Source of the DNA: Paenibacillus senegalimassiliensis
GTDB taxonomy: Bacteria > Bacillota > Bacilli > Paenibacillales > Paenibacillaceae
Reading direction: 5' to 3'
Assembly (NCBI RefSeq): GCF_001486585.1
Contig: NZ_LN909042.1
Location: 186,001-250,000 of the forward strand
DNA length: 64,000 nucleotides
Part shown: positions 24,481-34,263 of the stretch, one piece after another
Numbering within the stretch: the stretch's first letter is position 1
How the letters are laid out: each line of letters starts with the position of its first letter
The notes under the pieces: model-generated
What the model saw: only the letters and a program-made list of their open reading frames with translations
The model's database searches: none
Told to the model about the DNA's origin: nothing
Program-made: the position numbers and the translations under genes

Positions 24481-26294
24481 TGGGGTTCACCTTCCACTCT
24501 CATCGTTAGTATGGCCCTGAAGCCATGGGGCTGAAGATTCTCAACCTCAAAGTGGCTATCCTCTCCGTAGAACAGCTTCAGTCGGGTCATCACGTTCACT
24601 AATCCGATGCCGCCTTCATCCTCTCCTGATCTAGCGGAATCGGACAAGCCCTCAACCGGATTTTGCGCAGCTTGTTCCAAGCGTTGTTGAAGGCGCTGCC
24701 AAACTTCCTCAGGCATGCCGTTTCCGTTATCTTCCACCGTCAATTGCAAGGTGCTGGAGTCGATCCAGAGGCTGGTCAAAATGATCTGGCTGGATTCCTC
24801 CAGCGGGTCCCGACCGTGCTTGAAGTAGTTCTCGACCAGCGGTTGCAAAATCATTTTGGGGACCTGGACATCGAGCGTCGTTTTATCCACATCGTAGCGG
24901 ACTTTGAAGTCTTGGTCAAACCTTTCGGCTTGCAGTTCCATGTAATCCTTGACATGTTCTAGCTCCTTATCCAGAGCTACCGGCTCGTCCGTATTGTACA
25001 TACTGTAACGCATCATTCGCGACAATGTAGAGATTAGAGAATATACTCGCTTGACCCCATGCTCCAGAGCCAGCGAGCCGATGGATTGTAGCGAATTATT
25101 CAGAAAATGGGGATTCACTTGAGCTTGTAGCGCCCGCAACTGATTGGTGGTATTAGCTAGCTTAAGCTTGTATTCGCGAAGAATTAAATTGTTGATCGTA
25201 TCCATCATGCTGCTCAAGCGGCGGTACACCACCCCGATTTCATCCTTGCGGTTTGTTTCAATATCTACCGTCAAATGTCCAGTCTGGATTTGATTCATGT
25301 ACCAGACAAGCCGCTTGATGGGCTTGGTCAAGCTCACAGAGATGAGAATAATCATGCCGATGATTAAGAGCAGAGAAGCCGCCAGCAGCAGAACATTGAT
25401 TGCTGCCGCCTGCTGGGTATCCCGCGTCAGATAAGAGGCGGGGATCTGCTTGACCAGCCGCCACTTGCTGAAGGCAGTATCAACGGTGTCGTACACAAAG
25501 ATTTGCTTGTCCTCTTCAAAGCTGCCCCGGGGAGCCCCGTTCATCACCTGCGTACGGTACCAGGGAGCAGTGAATTTCTGACCGATGCGCTCCGGTTCGC
25601 CGGAATAAATGACATACCCGTCCTCGTCCAGAAGATAGAGCTTCTCATGCTCGGCTTGGAACAATTGGTTGCTGATGCGAGAGATCGCATCGAGCCGAAT
25701 GTCCATGGCTAACAGTCCCAGTCGGTTATCCGAAGGAATTTGTCTGATCGAGCGGTACAGGGTAAGCACCTTCTGTTCCCCACTGCCAACAGGCGGAACG
25801 TCGAAGCCGTAATTGTAAGGGGCATGGGGGGAGCTTAGGGTAAGCGCCAACTCGTTGCTCCAGTTGCCTGGAATGTAGCTGTCGATATCGCTCATTCGTT
25901 TTAACGAGCTGGGGGTCAGCAGTGTTGCTTGTCGCTTCTTGTCCACATAGAGATAGATTTGCAGCACGTCCTTGGAGGCGGCGGCCATCGATTGCAGGGT
26001 GGCCATTTGCTGGCCCCGGGCTGAGATATTCTCGAACCCGTAGGGCAGGCTCCGATAGAAGAAGTCATCGGAATAGACTGAGAGGGAGTTGCGGTTAAGC
26101 TCTTCCAGGTAGTTCTTGATATTCTCGCTGCCCTGGAAGAGTAAGCTCCCATTATCCTGCACGGCTCGCTCTTTCAGGGAGTGGGTAGTATAGGAATAGC
26201 TGATAATCATCGTCGCTACACTGGGAACAAGCGCGGCAATAATCAGCCCGACAATTAGCTTGGTACGGATACTGCTCCAGTTCAAAGAGGCCAC
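24477..26294 (-). CDS. YesM-type sensor histidine kinase, system 1
   Basis: A 605-residue kinase: membrane helix 1 (about 11-34), extracellular Cache-like sensor, helix 2 (about 295-322), HAMP, then the His_kinase (LytS/YesM) block with phospho-His in QVNPHFLNNSLQ and ATPase N-box LQPLVENYFKHG and GGIGLVNV. It pairs with the YesN-type regulator by a 4-bp overlap. Divergence from the ABC importer suggests it senses the imported carbohydrate. The gene has no fused binding-protein domain. Confidence 0.92.
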   Translation of the reverse strand: MASLNWSSIRTKLIVGLIIAALVPSVATMIISYSYTTHSLKERAVQDNGSLLFQGSENIKNYLEELNRNSLSVYSDDFFYRSLPYGFENISARGQQMATLQSMAAASKDVLQIYLYVDKKRQATLLTPSSLKRMSDIDSYIPGNWSNELALTLSSPHAPYNYGFDVPPVGSGEQKVLTLYRSIRQIPSDNRLGLLAMDIRLDAISRISNQLFQAEHEKLYLLDEDGYVIYSGEPERIGQKFTAPWYRTQVMNGAPRGSFEEDKQIFVYDTVDTAFSKWRLVKQIPASYLTRDTQQAAAINVLLLAASLLLIIGMIILISVSLTKPIKRLVWYMNQIQTGHLTVDIETNRKDEIGVVYRRLSSMMDTINNLILREYKLKLANTTNQLRALQAQVNPHFLNNSLQSIGSLALEHGVKRVYSLISTLSRMMRYSMYNTDEPVALDKELEHVKDYMELQAERFDQDFKVRYDVDKTTLDVQVPKMILQPLVENYFKHGRDPLEESSQIILTSLWIDSSTLQLTVEDNGNGMPEEVWQRLQQRLEQAAQNPVEGLSDSARSGEDEGGIGLVNVMTRLKLFYGEDSHFEVENLQPHGFRAILTMRVEGEPQ

Positions 26295-26409
26295 CTGCCT
26301 ATGATCAATATTTTATACCTTATAGTTCACATTATCAGGTATTCCCCGATTCCTTGTATAGAGATAATTAAAGCGTGCACAAGTTTTGGAGAGGAATGGG
26401 GGAAATCAA

Positions 26410-27291
26410 ATGAGTAGAAAGAAAAGGGGGGCTTTCCTACAGCAACTGGTCTATACCGGTCCTGTATCCATATTTTTCATACTTGTTATTCTGGTGCCGT
26501 TTGCGATGGGGATGTATTATTCCTTCACCAATTGGAACGGCATATCGGGCGAGGTTGATTGGGTAGGCTTTGAGAACTTCAGAACGATCTTTATGCAGGA
26601 CAATGCGTTTCGGACAGCCTTTTGGTTCACAGTACGGTTCACCGTTGCCAGTGTCATTCTGACCAACCTGGTAGGCTTTAGCCTGGCTTATGTGCTGACC
26701 CGGCCGTTGAAGGGACGGAACGTATTGCGGACGCTGTTCTTCATGCCCAACGTAATCGGGGGTCTGTTGCTCGGCTTTATCTGGCAATTTATCTTCGTCA
26801 AAGGATTTGCTACACTCGGCGAAATAACGGGACTAGCCTTCTTTCAGCTACCCTGGCTAGGGGACGAACCCACCGGATTCTGGGCTATTGTCATCGTGTT
26901 CGTCTGGCAATCAGCCGGTTACTTAATGGTCATCTACATCGCTTCAATCAACAATGTCTCCCGGGAAGTGCTGGAGGCTGCCAGCATTGATGGAGCCAGC
27001 CGTTGGCAGGTGTTGCGCAGCATCATCTTGCCTTTGATCATGCCGGCGGTTACGGTATGCTTGTTCTTGACGATCTCCTGGTCCTTCAAGATGTTCGACC
27101 TCAACCTGTCCCTGACCAAGGGTGGACCTTTCCGTTCCACGGAATCACTGGCCCTGAACATCTACGTGGAGTCGTTCCAAAATAACAAATACGGCTTAGG
27201 CACGGCGAAGGCGCTGTTATTCTTCATCGTGGTAGCTACGGTCACCTTGTTCCAGGTTCGCTTAACGAAGAGCAAGGAGGTGGAGGCCTGA
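26410..27291 (+). CDS. Carbohydrate ABC importer permease 1 (UgpA/LacF-like)
   Basis: A 293-residue permease with six membrane helices and the EAA loop AASIDGASRWQVLRSIILPLI. It is the CUT1-type upstream permease. ATG 26410, with GGGGGAAATCAA ahead, is preferred over TTG 26386. Its stop overlaps the start of the next permease by 1 bp. The importer lacks a local ATPase gene, as is usual for CUT1 systems served by a shared MsmK/MsmX-type ATPase. Confidence 0.92.
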   Translation: MSRKKRGAFLQQLVYTGPVSIFFILVILVPFAMGMYYSFTNWNGISGEVDWVGFENFRTIFMQDNAFRTAFWFTVRFTVASVILTNLVGFSLAYVLTRPLKGRNVLRTLFFMPNVIGGLLLGFIWQFIFVKGFATLGEITGLAFFQLPWLGDEPTGFWAIVIVFVWQSAGYLMVIYIASINNVSREVLEAASIDGASRWQVLRSIILPLIMPAVTVCLFLTISWSFKMFDLNLSLTKGGPFRSTESLALNIYVESFQNNKYGLGTAKALLFFIVVATVTLFQVRLTKSKEVEA

Positions 27292-28121
27292 TGAAGTCGT
27301 CTTCTGCTTTCCCGCGCGTCATGCTGCAAATCGTGATGATTGTTATCGCAATACTCTTTATGGCTCCTTTTTACTTCTTATTGGTCAACTCCGTCAAATC
27401 GCTGGGGGACATTCTCACCAATGCGGCGTCTTGGCCGGAGACCTGGGTATGGAGCAACTATGCCAACGCCTGGAGAATTACCCGATTCACCGAAGCCTTC
27501 GGCAATTCGCTGGTCATTACCATAGCAGGTATTTTGCTGATTGCCTTGTTCAGCGCGATGGCTGCGTACCGGATGGTACGATCCAATACTTTATTGAACC
27601 GAATTCAATTTACGCTGTTCGTTGCCGCGATGGTCGTTCCTTTTCAATCGATCATGATTCCGCTGCTACAAGTCATCAAGGGCTTGGGCATCAACAACAG
27701 CATCCCCGGGCTAATCCTGTGTTATCTCGGGTTAGGTGTACCACTGGCGATCTTCTTGCTCCATGGCTTCGTCAAATCGATTCCACTGGAAATGGAAGAG
27801 GCGGCTCTGGTCGACGGCGCCAAGCCCTATGTCGTCTTCTGGAGAATCGTTATTCCATTGCTGCAACCGATGCTGGTGACGGTGATTATCCTGAATTGCC
27901 TGTGGATATGGAATGATTATTTATTACCTTCACTCGTCTTGCAGAGCCAACATTTGCGGACGATTCCAATCGCGACCTTCGCGTTCTTCGGCCAATACAC
28001 CAAGCAGTGGGACCTCGCGTTGCCCACGTTGGTCCTAGGCATTACGCCGATTTTACTGTTCTTTCTCAGCTTGCAGAAATACATCGTGGAAGGAATTACC
28101 TCAGGCTCGGTCAAGGGCTGA
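27291..28121 (+). CDS. Carbohydrate ABC importer permease 2 (UgpE/LacG-like)
   Basis: A 276-residue partner permease of the CUT1 family, six helices, with EAA loop EAALVDGAKPYVVFWRIVIP and the typical C-terminal QKYIVEGITSGSVKG. Translationally coupled to permease 1 by TGATG overlap. The binding-protein gene follows after 62 bp. Confidence 0.92.
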   Translation: MKSSSAFPRVMLQIVMIVIAILFMAPFYFLLVNSVKSLGDILTNAASWPETWVWSNYANAWRITRFTEAFGNSLVITIAGILLIALFSAMAAYRMVRSNTLLNRIQFTLFVAAMVVPFQSIMIPLLQVIKGLGINNSIPGLILCYLGLGVPLAIFLLHGFVKSIPLEMEEAALVDGAKPYVVFWRIVIPLLQPMLVTVIILNCLWIWNDYLLPSLVLQSQHLRTIPIATFAFFGQYTKQWDLALPTLVLGITPILLFFLSLQKYIVEGITSGSVKG

Positions 28122-28183
28122 GCCTCAAGCAAAATGAACACAGAATTGGCTTCTCGTAAAACAACTACAGGGGGAATTTATTC

Positions 28184-29491
28184 ATGAAGAAGATGAAACG
28201 GCTTATGTTCTTGTTGACTTCTGTGCTAACGCTTTCACTTGTCCTGAGCGCTTGCGGGGGCGGAAATAAAGCCGCTAATGGAGGCAACGCCGGGGATGAA
28301 GCATCTCAAGGTGGAAATGCTCCAGCAGAGATCAAGACAGTTAAAATCTTGCAGCTCAAAACGGAAATCGTGGAAGGGTTAAATGAACTTAAGGTGGAGT
28401 TCGAGAAGGAGCATCCGAACATCAAGCTTGAGATTCAAACGGTAGGCGGCGATTACGGCACCTTCCTGAAGACGAAGTTTGCTTCCGGCGAGGAGCCGGA
28501 CATCTTCACCAACGGTGGGTTCAAGGATATGGAGACATGGTTGGACCGCATGGAGGACCTGTCGGATCAGCCTTGGGTGAATGACTTGCTCCCCTTGGCC
28601 AAAGAGCCAATGACGCTGGACGGCAAAGTGTATGGCATGGCCATGAACCTGGAGGGCTTCGGTTTTATTTACAACAAGGATTTGTTCGAACAAGCCGGAA
28701 TTACGGAATTGCCGAAGACTTACTCTCAACTGGAGGAAGCGGCGCAGAAGCTGGAAGCGAGCGGCGTAACTCCGTTCTCCAACGGTTATCAGGAATGGTG
28801 GATCATCGGGAATCAAGGGATTAACCCGGCCTTTGCCCAACAACCAGACCCGGATGCATTTATCAAAGGCTTGAACGAAGGAACGGAATCGTTCACCGAC
28901 AATGCGAAGTTCCAGGAATGGGTGAAATTGATTGATCTGACGGTCAAATACGGCAACAAAAACTCTCTCACAACGGACTATAACACTCAGGTTGCGGAAT
29001 TTGCCAACGGCAAGGCAGCCATGATGCAGCAGGGCAACTGGGCTCAATTGCAAATTGACCAGATTAACCCGGATTTGAATCTTGGCGTATTGCCAATGCC
29101 ACTGGGCGAGGATGCGGAGTTGAACGATAAGTTGAATGTCGGCGTACCGGCGAACCTGGTCGTGAACAAGAATTCCCCGGTGAAGGAAGAGGCGAAGATC
29201 TTCCTGAACTGGTACGTGACTTCGGATATCGGCAAGGAATATATCGTTAAAAAGTTCAAGTTCATCCCTGCCTTCTCCACGATGGAAGCAACGGTAGAGG
29301 ATATGGGCGATATCGGGGCAGAGGTATGGAATTATGCACAAGCCGGGAAGGTCAATACGTTGAATGCACCGAAATTCCCGGATGGTCTTGCTCATGAATT
29401 TGCCTCCGCAACGCAAGCTCATATCGCTGGCAAATATGATATGAACCAGATGCTGGACGAATTCAAAGTCGGCTGGGATACGTTGAAATAA
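28184..29491 (+). CDS. Extracellular carbohydrate-binding lipoprotein (family 1)
   Basis: A 435-residue family-1 solute-binding protein. The lipobox VLSAC places the lipidated Cys at residue 24, followed by a Gly/Asn-rich tether. Binding-domain blocks include FEKEHPNIKLE and NGKAAMMQQGNWA. Third gene of the importer operon, followed by an attenuator-like hairpin and then a GH31 enzyme. The ligand is inferred to be an alpha-xylosyl-containing oligosaccharide from that neighbour. Confidence 0.92.
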   Translation: MKKMKRLMFLLTSVLTLSLVLSACGGGNKAANGGNAGDEASQGGNAPAEIKTVKILQLKTEIVEGLNELKVEFEKEHPNIKLEIQTVGGDYGTFLKTKFASGEEPDIFTNGGFKDMETWLDRMEDLSDQPWVNDLLPLAKEPMTLDGKVYGMAMNLEGFGFIYNKDLFEQAGITELPKTYSQLEEAAQKLEASGVTPFSNGYQEWWIIGNQGINPAFAQQPDPDAFIKGLNEGTESFTDNAKFQEWVKLIDLTVKYGNKNSLTTDYNTQVAEFANGKAAMMQQGNWAQLQIDQINPDLNLGVLPMPLGEDAELNDKLNVGVPANLVVNKNSPVKEEAKIFLNWYVTSDIGKEYIVKKFKFIPAFSTMEATVEDMGDIGAEVWNYAQAGKVNTLNAPKFPDGLAHEFASATQAHIAGKYDMNQMLDEFKVGWDTLK

Positions 29492-29504
29492 GCTAGATCA
29501 GACA

Positions 29505-29548
29505 GCGGACGGGCCCGCATTGGGAAATGGGGGACTCGTCCGTTTTTC
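29505..29548 (+). terminator. Attenuator-like hairpin between binding protein and alpha-xylosidase
   Basis: CGGACGGG (29506-29513) pairs with CTCGTCCG (29535-29542, one G-T pair) and is followed by five Ts. Partial termination here would keep the enzyme below the binding protein. Confidence 0.65.
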
Positions 29549-29570
29549 TTACAGAGGAAGGAGTACCATT

Positions 29571-31892
29571 ATGAAATTCAGTGACGGTAACTGGTTGATC
29601 TCCAAGGAATATGACATCATTAGCCCGCTGTACTTCCATGCGGCTGAGCAGAAGGGAAATACCCTCGTCGTCTATGCCGCTCCGAAGCCGGTGGAGAAGC
29701 GCAGGGCTCAGCTTGATGTACCCTTGATTACGTTATATTTCCATTCTCCCAAAGAGCATATCATCGGGGTGAAGATCGAGCATCATCGAGGCGTACGGGC
29801 GAAGAATCCACAATTCGAACTGTCGCGTGATGCGGATGTTCCTGTGAACATCTCTGTCGGCGAACCTGAGGTTTCACTGACGAGCGGCCGCATGAAGGTG
29901 GTTATTCAGCAGGGGGCCGACTGGTCCATTGACTTTTACTTCGACGGGCAACGTATTACCGGCAGCGCGAAGAGGTCTATCGGGTATATCGAGGCGAGGT
30001 CAGGAGCTACCTATGTCAGAGAACAACTGGACCTGGGCATCGGCGAATACGTGTATGGACTTGGTGAACGGTTTACCCCGTTCGTGAAGAATGGACAAAG
30101 TGTGGATATGTGGAATAATGACGGGGGAACCGGCTCGCAGCAGGCGTATAAGAATGTTCCTTTTTATATCAGCAACAAGGGGTATGGGGTATTTGTGAAT
30201 CAGCCTGAACTTGTATCCTATGAAATTGCTTCTGAGAAGGTATCCAAGGTACAGTTCAGCGTGCCGGGTCAGTCGCTGGAGTATTACGTCATCGGCGGGC
30301 CAACCATGAAGCATACGCTGGAGCGTTACACCTCGTTAACCGGGAAGCCTGCATTACCGCCAGCCTGGTCCTTCGGCCTGTGGCTGACCACTTCGTTCAC
30401 GACCAATTATGATGAAGTTACGGTGAACTCGTTCGTGGACGGGATGAAGGAGCGAGACATTCCGCTGCATGTTTTCCATTTCGACTGCTTCTGGATGAAG
30501 GCGTTCCGCTGGACTGATTTTGTATGGGATGAAGAGGTGTTCCCGGAGCCAAAGGAAATGATAACACGGCTGAAGGAGAAGGGTCTGCATATTTGCGTGT
30601 GGATTAATCCTTATATCAGCCAGCAATCCATTTTGTTTGATGAAGCGATGGAGAAGGGGTATCTGCTGTGCAAGCCGGGCGGTGACGTATGGCAATGTGA
30701 CAAATGGCAGCCTGGGATGGGCGTTGTCGATTTTACCAATCCGGAGGCCTGCGACTGGTTCCAAGGCTATTTAAGAGAACTGGTGGATATTGGCGTGGAT
30801 TCGTTCAAAACGGATTTCGGCGAGCGGATTCCGACAGACGTAGTCTTCTATGACGGCTCTGATCCGCAGAAGATGCATAATTACTATACGTATTTATACA
30901 ACAAAGTCGTGTTTGAAGTGCTGGAGCAGAAATTGGGCAAGGGAGAGGCTTTGGTCTTCGCCCGCTCAGCCACGGCCGGGAGCCAGAAGTTCCCTGTGCA
31001 TTGGGGCGGAGATTGCTATGCCAACTACGATTCGATGGCAGAAAGCCTGCGCGGGGGCTTGTCGCTCAGCCTGTCCGGCTTCGGGTTCTGGAGCCACGAT
31101 ATCGGCGGCTTCGAGGAGACCTCCTCCGCCGATGTGTACAAGCGCTGGACCGCGTTTGGATTGTTCTCCAGCCATAGTCGGCTGCATGGCAACACCTCCT
31201 ACCGGGTTCCATGGTTCTTTGACGAGGAAGCGGTGGACGTTATGCGCTTCTTCACGAAGTGGAAATGCCGGTTGATGCCGTATATCTTTGCCGAGGCGGT
31301 GCAAACGGCCGAGGTCGGAATTCCCACGATGCGAGCTATGGTGATGGAATTCAGTAACGACCCTACCTGCATTATGCTTGACCGGCAATATATGCTAGGC
31401 GAATCGCTCTTGGTAGCGCCTGTCTTCCATCCGGAAGGCAAGGTCTCATACTATTTGCCGAAGGGGACTTGGACGCATCTCTTCACAGGCGAGCGGGTTC
31501 AAGGGGGGCAGTGGCGCGAAGAGCAGCATGGATACATGAGCCTGCCGCTATACGTCCGCCCTGGAACACTGCTGCCGCTAGGCGCAGACGAATCTCGTCC
31601 GGACTATGACTATGCAGATGGCGTGACCTTGCATCTGTTCGAGCTGGAGGACGGGGCCGAAGCGGCTGTGATGGTGCCGACTGTTAAGGGGGAAGTAGCG
31701 CTGGAAGTAACGGCCAGCCGATCTGGAAGTACGATTGCTATTCAAGGCAGCATGGCGGGTCATTGGAGTGTTGTGCTGCGGGGAATCAACCAATATGCGG
31801 CTGTTTCGGGGGCAGTGGTTACCCTTACGGAGCAAGGGATTTCGTTGGTTCCTGATGCAGGAACCACTCATATTACATTGGACATGGGCTAA
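29571..31892 (+). CDS. yicI: GH31 alpha-xylosidase (YicI-like)
   Basis: A 773-residue intracellular GH31 enzyme releasing alpha-linked xylose, for example from isoprimeverose and xyloglucan fragments. The nucleophile is Asp415 in SFKTDFGERIPTD and the acid/base is Asp481 in HWGGDCYANYDSM, one residue from the YicI positions I recall (416 and 482). DGSDPQKMHNYY and SGFGFWSHDIGGFE are also YicI-like rather than alpha-glucosidase-like. There is no signal peptide, so substrate arrives through the upstream ABC importer. ATG 29571 has AGGAAGGAG upstream; the frame is open further but without a site. Confidence 0.93.
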   Translation: MKFSDGNWLISKEYDIISPLYFHAAEQKGNTLVVYAAPKPVEKRRAQLDVPLITLYFHSPKEHIIGVKIEHHRGVRAKNPQFELSRDADVPVNISVGEPEVSLTSGRMKVVIQQGADWSIDFYFDGQRITGSAKRSIGYIEARSGATYVREQLDLGIGEYVYGLGERFTPFVKNGQSVDMWNNDGGTGSQQAYKNVPFYISNKGYGVFVNQPELVSYEIASEKVSKVQFSVPGQSLEYYVIGGPTMKHTLERYTSLTGKPALPPAWSFGLWLTTSFTTNYDEVTVNSFVDGMKERDIPLHVFHFDCFWMKAFRWTDFVWDEEVFPEPKEMITRLKEKGLHICVWINPYISQQSILFDEAMEKGYLLCKPGGDVWQCDKWQPGMGVVDFTNPEACDWFQGYLRELVDIGVDSFKTDFGERIPTDVVFYDGSDPQKMHNYYTYLYNKVVFEVLEQKLGKGEALVFARSATAGSQKFPVHWGGDCYANYDSMAESLRGGLSLSLSGFGFWSHDIGGFEETSSADVYKRWTAFGLFSSHSRLHGNTSYRVPWFFDEEAVDVMRFFTKWKCRLMPYIFAEAVQTAEVGIPTMRAMVMEFSNDPTCIMLDRQYMLGESLLVAPVFHPEGKVSYYLPKGTWTHLFTGERVQGGQWREEQHGYMSLPLYVRPGTLLPLGADESRPDYDYADGVTLHLFELEDGAEAAVMVPTVKGEVALEVTASRSGSTIAIQGSMAGHWSVVLRGINQYAAVSGAVVTLTEQGISLVPDAGTTHITLDMG

Positions 31893-31918
31893 TTGGCTAA
31901 TTAAATAACCCAGAGATG

Positions 31919-31965
31919 GAACGGCGGTGCGGAGATCATATGTCCGGCACCGCCGTTTCTTTCTT
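31919..31965 (+). terminator. Terminator after the alpha-xylosidase
   Basis: The stem ACGGCGGTGC / GCACCGCCGT with a 16-base loop is followed by TTCTTTCTTT. Confidence 0.85.
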
Positions 31966-31977
31966 TACCTTCTTTCT

Positions 31978-32073
31978 TTATCTTATTGAATGAAAAGAAG
32001 ACGCGGAGAAAAACAGGCAGGTCAATCCCATCAAAATCAAGAGGGCAACGATCACCCAGTCTAACTTCTTCAT
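31978..32073 (-). CDS. 31-residue single-helix membrane protein coupled to the sensor kinase
   Basis: The ATG at 32073 overlaps the kinase stop as ATGA, and the frame runs 31 codons to a TAA. The product starts MKKLDWVIVALLILMG and continues with a hydrophobic stretch to about residue 27, ending HSIR; it is one membrane helix with a short positive N-terminus. The kinase C-terminus (GGGGGAGCAGGC) supplies a ribosome-site-like tract just upstream. The overlap suggests stoichiometric co-expression. I recognise no family. Small membrane proteins are known to modulate sensor kinases (MgrB on PhoQ); such a role here is inference. Confidence 0.7.
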   Translation of the reverse strand: MKKLDWVIVALLILMGLTCLFFSASSFHSIR

Positions 32074-33476
32074 GCCTGCTCCCCCTGTGGCTTCAAGGTA
32101 AATCGGATTTCCATTCGTGTTCCCTGGCCGACCTTGCTGCAGACCCTGAGTTCTCCGTGGTGCAGTTCCACTAATTTTTGAGTAATGGATAATCCCAGAC
32201 CAGTACCGCCGAATTGCCGGGAGCGGGATTTTTCCACGCGATGAAAACGTTCAAAAATGTAGGGGATTTCTGCTTCCGGAATTCCGATGCCCGTATCTTC
32301 TACGGCTAGCAGGAGTTGGTGCCCCACTTGACTAATCTGCAAAGTGATACTTCCTACTTCCGTATATCGAACCGCATTTTCCAGCAAATTGACGATGATC
32401 TGTTGGATACGTATCGGGTCGCCATACATCAGGGGAAGAGGCTGGTGGATGTTTGAATGAATGTCCAGTTGTTTTGCAGAAGCCTTGAGCCTGATGGCAT
32501 CAAGCGATTGTTGACCAATCTCCCCTAGCTGAATCCAGTCCAGGGTAAGCTGAACCTGACCTTCCTCCATCTTGGCCAGATCGAATAAATCGTTAACCAG
32601 ATATTGCAATCGGCGCGATTCTTCGTGAATGATGTCCAGATAATGATTGCGTTCTTCGTCGGTTTCGAACAGACGTTTCTTTAACACTTCGGTGTATCCT
32701 TCCAAATAAGTAATCGGGGTGCGCAGTTCATGGGAGATATTAGCGAACAATTCTTGCCGATTGTCTCGATATCGCTGTAGCTCAATAGCCAAATGATTAA
32801 TGGAATCTGACAGCGCTCCAATCTCGTCATCACGTTTGAATGCCAGCCGGGTCTCTAGTTCTCCGGCAGCAATTTTTCGGGTAGCATGCTCCATGACTAC
32901 TAATGGACGGGATAACAGGTTAGCGGTTACCCATGTCATCCCAATGGCGATGAAGAAGGCACCGATGCCTGCTAATAGCAACACCTTTCTTACCGCTTGG
33001 ATGGATTCTTCCAGATGCTCGGTTGATGAGAGGACGTAGACTGCGGACTGAATCGTCCCATCTGCACCCATAATGGGTCTGCCAGCAATAAGCATCTGCT
33101 GCTTGTCGCTGTCTGTATATTCTAGCTCGATCGTCTGTCCCTGAAATAAACGCTGTCTATCATCTGGAAGGATGAACGAGGTGTTTGCGAAGTTGTAGGG
33201 TCCCGATTTGGCCAGAATATCCCCTTGTTCGGATACTAGAAGGGCACTGATCGTTGAAAATCCAGTGAACTGCAGCAGCACCTCTTCTGACAACATTTCC
33301 GGAGTTTCACTCATTAGACTGAAGTGATCAGCCAATTCACTAACTTCTGTGCGTAATTCAGCCCGATAGAAGTTGGAGAACATACGATCCATGGTCAAGC
33401 CCAGGAAAGAGATGACAATCATAATGGTAACCAGAATGACGGAGCCAAATCGAATACTAATTTTACTTCTTCTCAT
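32070..33476 (-). CDS. Sensor histidine kinase (EnvZ/BaeS-like, HAMP-HisKA)
   Basis: A 468-residue class I kinase: helix 1 (about 10-30), extracytoplasmic sensor (about 35-160), helix 2 (about 163-185), HAMP, HisKA with phospho-His in NISHELRTPITYL, and ATPase boxes IVNLLENAVRYT, VEDTGIGIP and GGTGLGLS. ATG 33476 overlaps the regulator stop by 4 bp (ATGA). The regulator is upstream and a 31-residue membrane protein is downstream by another ATGA overlap. The signal is unknown; the His-rich protein ahead of the operon hints at a metal or envelope cue. Confidence 0.93.
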   Translation of the reverse strand: MRRSKISIRFGSVILVTIMIVISFLGLTMDRMFSNFYRAELRTEVSELADHFSLMSETPEMLSEEVLLQFTGFSTISALLVSEQGDILAKSGPYNFANTSFILPDDRQRLFQGQTIELEYTDSDKQQMLIAGRPIMGADGTIQSAVYVLSSTEHLEESIQAVRKVLLLAGIGAFFIAIGMTWVTANLLSRPLVVMEHATRKIAAGELETRLAFKRDDEIGALSDSINHLAIELQRYRDNRQELFANISHELRTPITYLEGYTEVLKKRLFETDEERNHYLDIIHEESRRLQYLVNDLFDLAKMEEGQVQLTLDWIQLGEIGQQSLDAIRLKASAKQLDIHSNIHQPLPLMYGDPIRIQQIIVNLLENAVRYTEVGSITLQISQVGHQLLLAVEDTGIGIPEAEIPYIFERFHRVEKSRSRQFGGTGLGLSITQKLVELHHGELRVCSKVGQGTRMEIRFTLKPQGEQA

Positions 33477-34180
33477 ACGCGGTGGGTTGAACCATTGAAT
33501 TTGTAGCCAATACCCCAAACGGTCTGGATCGGGTTATACCCGAGCTTGGCTCTTTGCATTTTATCGCGAATGTTCTTGATATGTGTGTCAATGACGCGCA
33601 TCTCCCCTTCATAGACATCCTGCCAGACCAGATGCAGCAACTCTTCTCGGCTGAACACACGGGGGGTACTCCTAGCAAGCAACAAAAATAAATCAAATTC
33701 TTTCTGGGTCAACTCCACCTGTTGGTGATGGACGGTGACACTTCTCGCTTCGGGGTCAATCTTCAGATCAGGGAAGTCCAGCATAGATTTGGTCCGTGGT
33801 GCTTGCTGCTGTATGGAAGAGCGGCGAATTAACGAGTACATGCGGGCCAGAAGCTCCTCCGATTCAAAGGGTTTTGTCAAATAATCATCGGCTCCAAGGC
33901 CAAGACCTAATACCTTGTCTTTGGTTTCTGAGCGCGCAGTGAGCATCATAATGGGGACTTGTGTATGCTCACGTAATTTCTTACATACCTGACTTCCATC
34001 CATATCGGGTAACATCCAATCCAGTAAAATCACGTCGAAGTTATATTGTAGCGCCATACCCAGTGCCTCTGTACCATTGATCGCTTCTTTGACTTCAAAT
34101 GCTTCCCGGGTCAAATAAATACGCAGCAGGTTCCGCATATTCCATTCATCATCTACAATGAGCACTTGTAATTTCGACAC
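33473..34180 (-). CDS. OmpR/PhoB-family response regulator
   Basis: A 235-residue regulator with receiver domain (acidic DDE at 10-12, phospho-acceptor Asp54 in ILLDWMLPDMDG, Lys in YLTKPFE) and winged-helix output (about 135-232, ending VWGIGYKF). It is coupled to the downstream kinase by ATGA overlap and lies 83 bp after a small His-rich membrane protein gene on the same strand. Targets cannot be read from sequence. Confidence 0.94.
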   Translation of the reverse strand: MSKLQVLIVDDEWNMRNLLRIYLTREAFEVKEAINGTEALGMALQYNFDVILLDWMLPDMDGSQVCKKLREHTQVPIMMLTARSETKDKVLGLGLGADDYLTKPFESEELLARMYSLIRRSSIQQQAPRTKSMLDFPDLKIDPEARSVTVHHQQVELTQKEFDLFLLLARSTPRVFSREELLHLVWQDVYEGEMRVIDTHIKNIRDKMQRAKLGYNPIQTVWGIGYKFNGSTHRV

Positions 34181-34263
34181 AGATGTTCTCCCCTTTGATC
34201 ATTAGAGCGCTGTTGCCATCAGCATAATACTCTTGTTGGTGCAATGTCCAGTCATCCTGAATT

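Noticed and set aside
28379-29422. Long open frame (347 codons) antisense to the binding lipoprotein gene
   Set aside because: It is the codon-complement shadow of a clearly recognised solute-binding protein; its composition is Leu/Arg/His rich and it has no ribosome site or family match.
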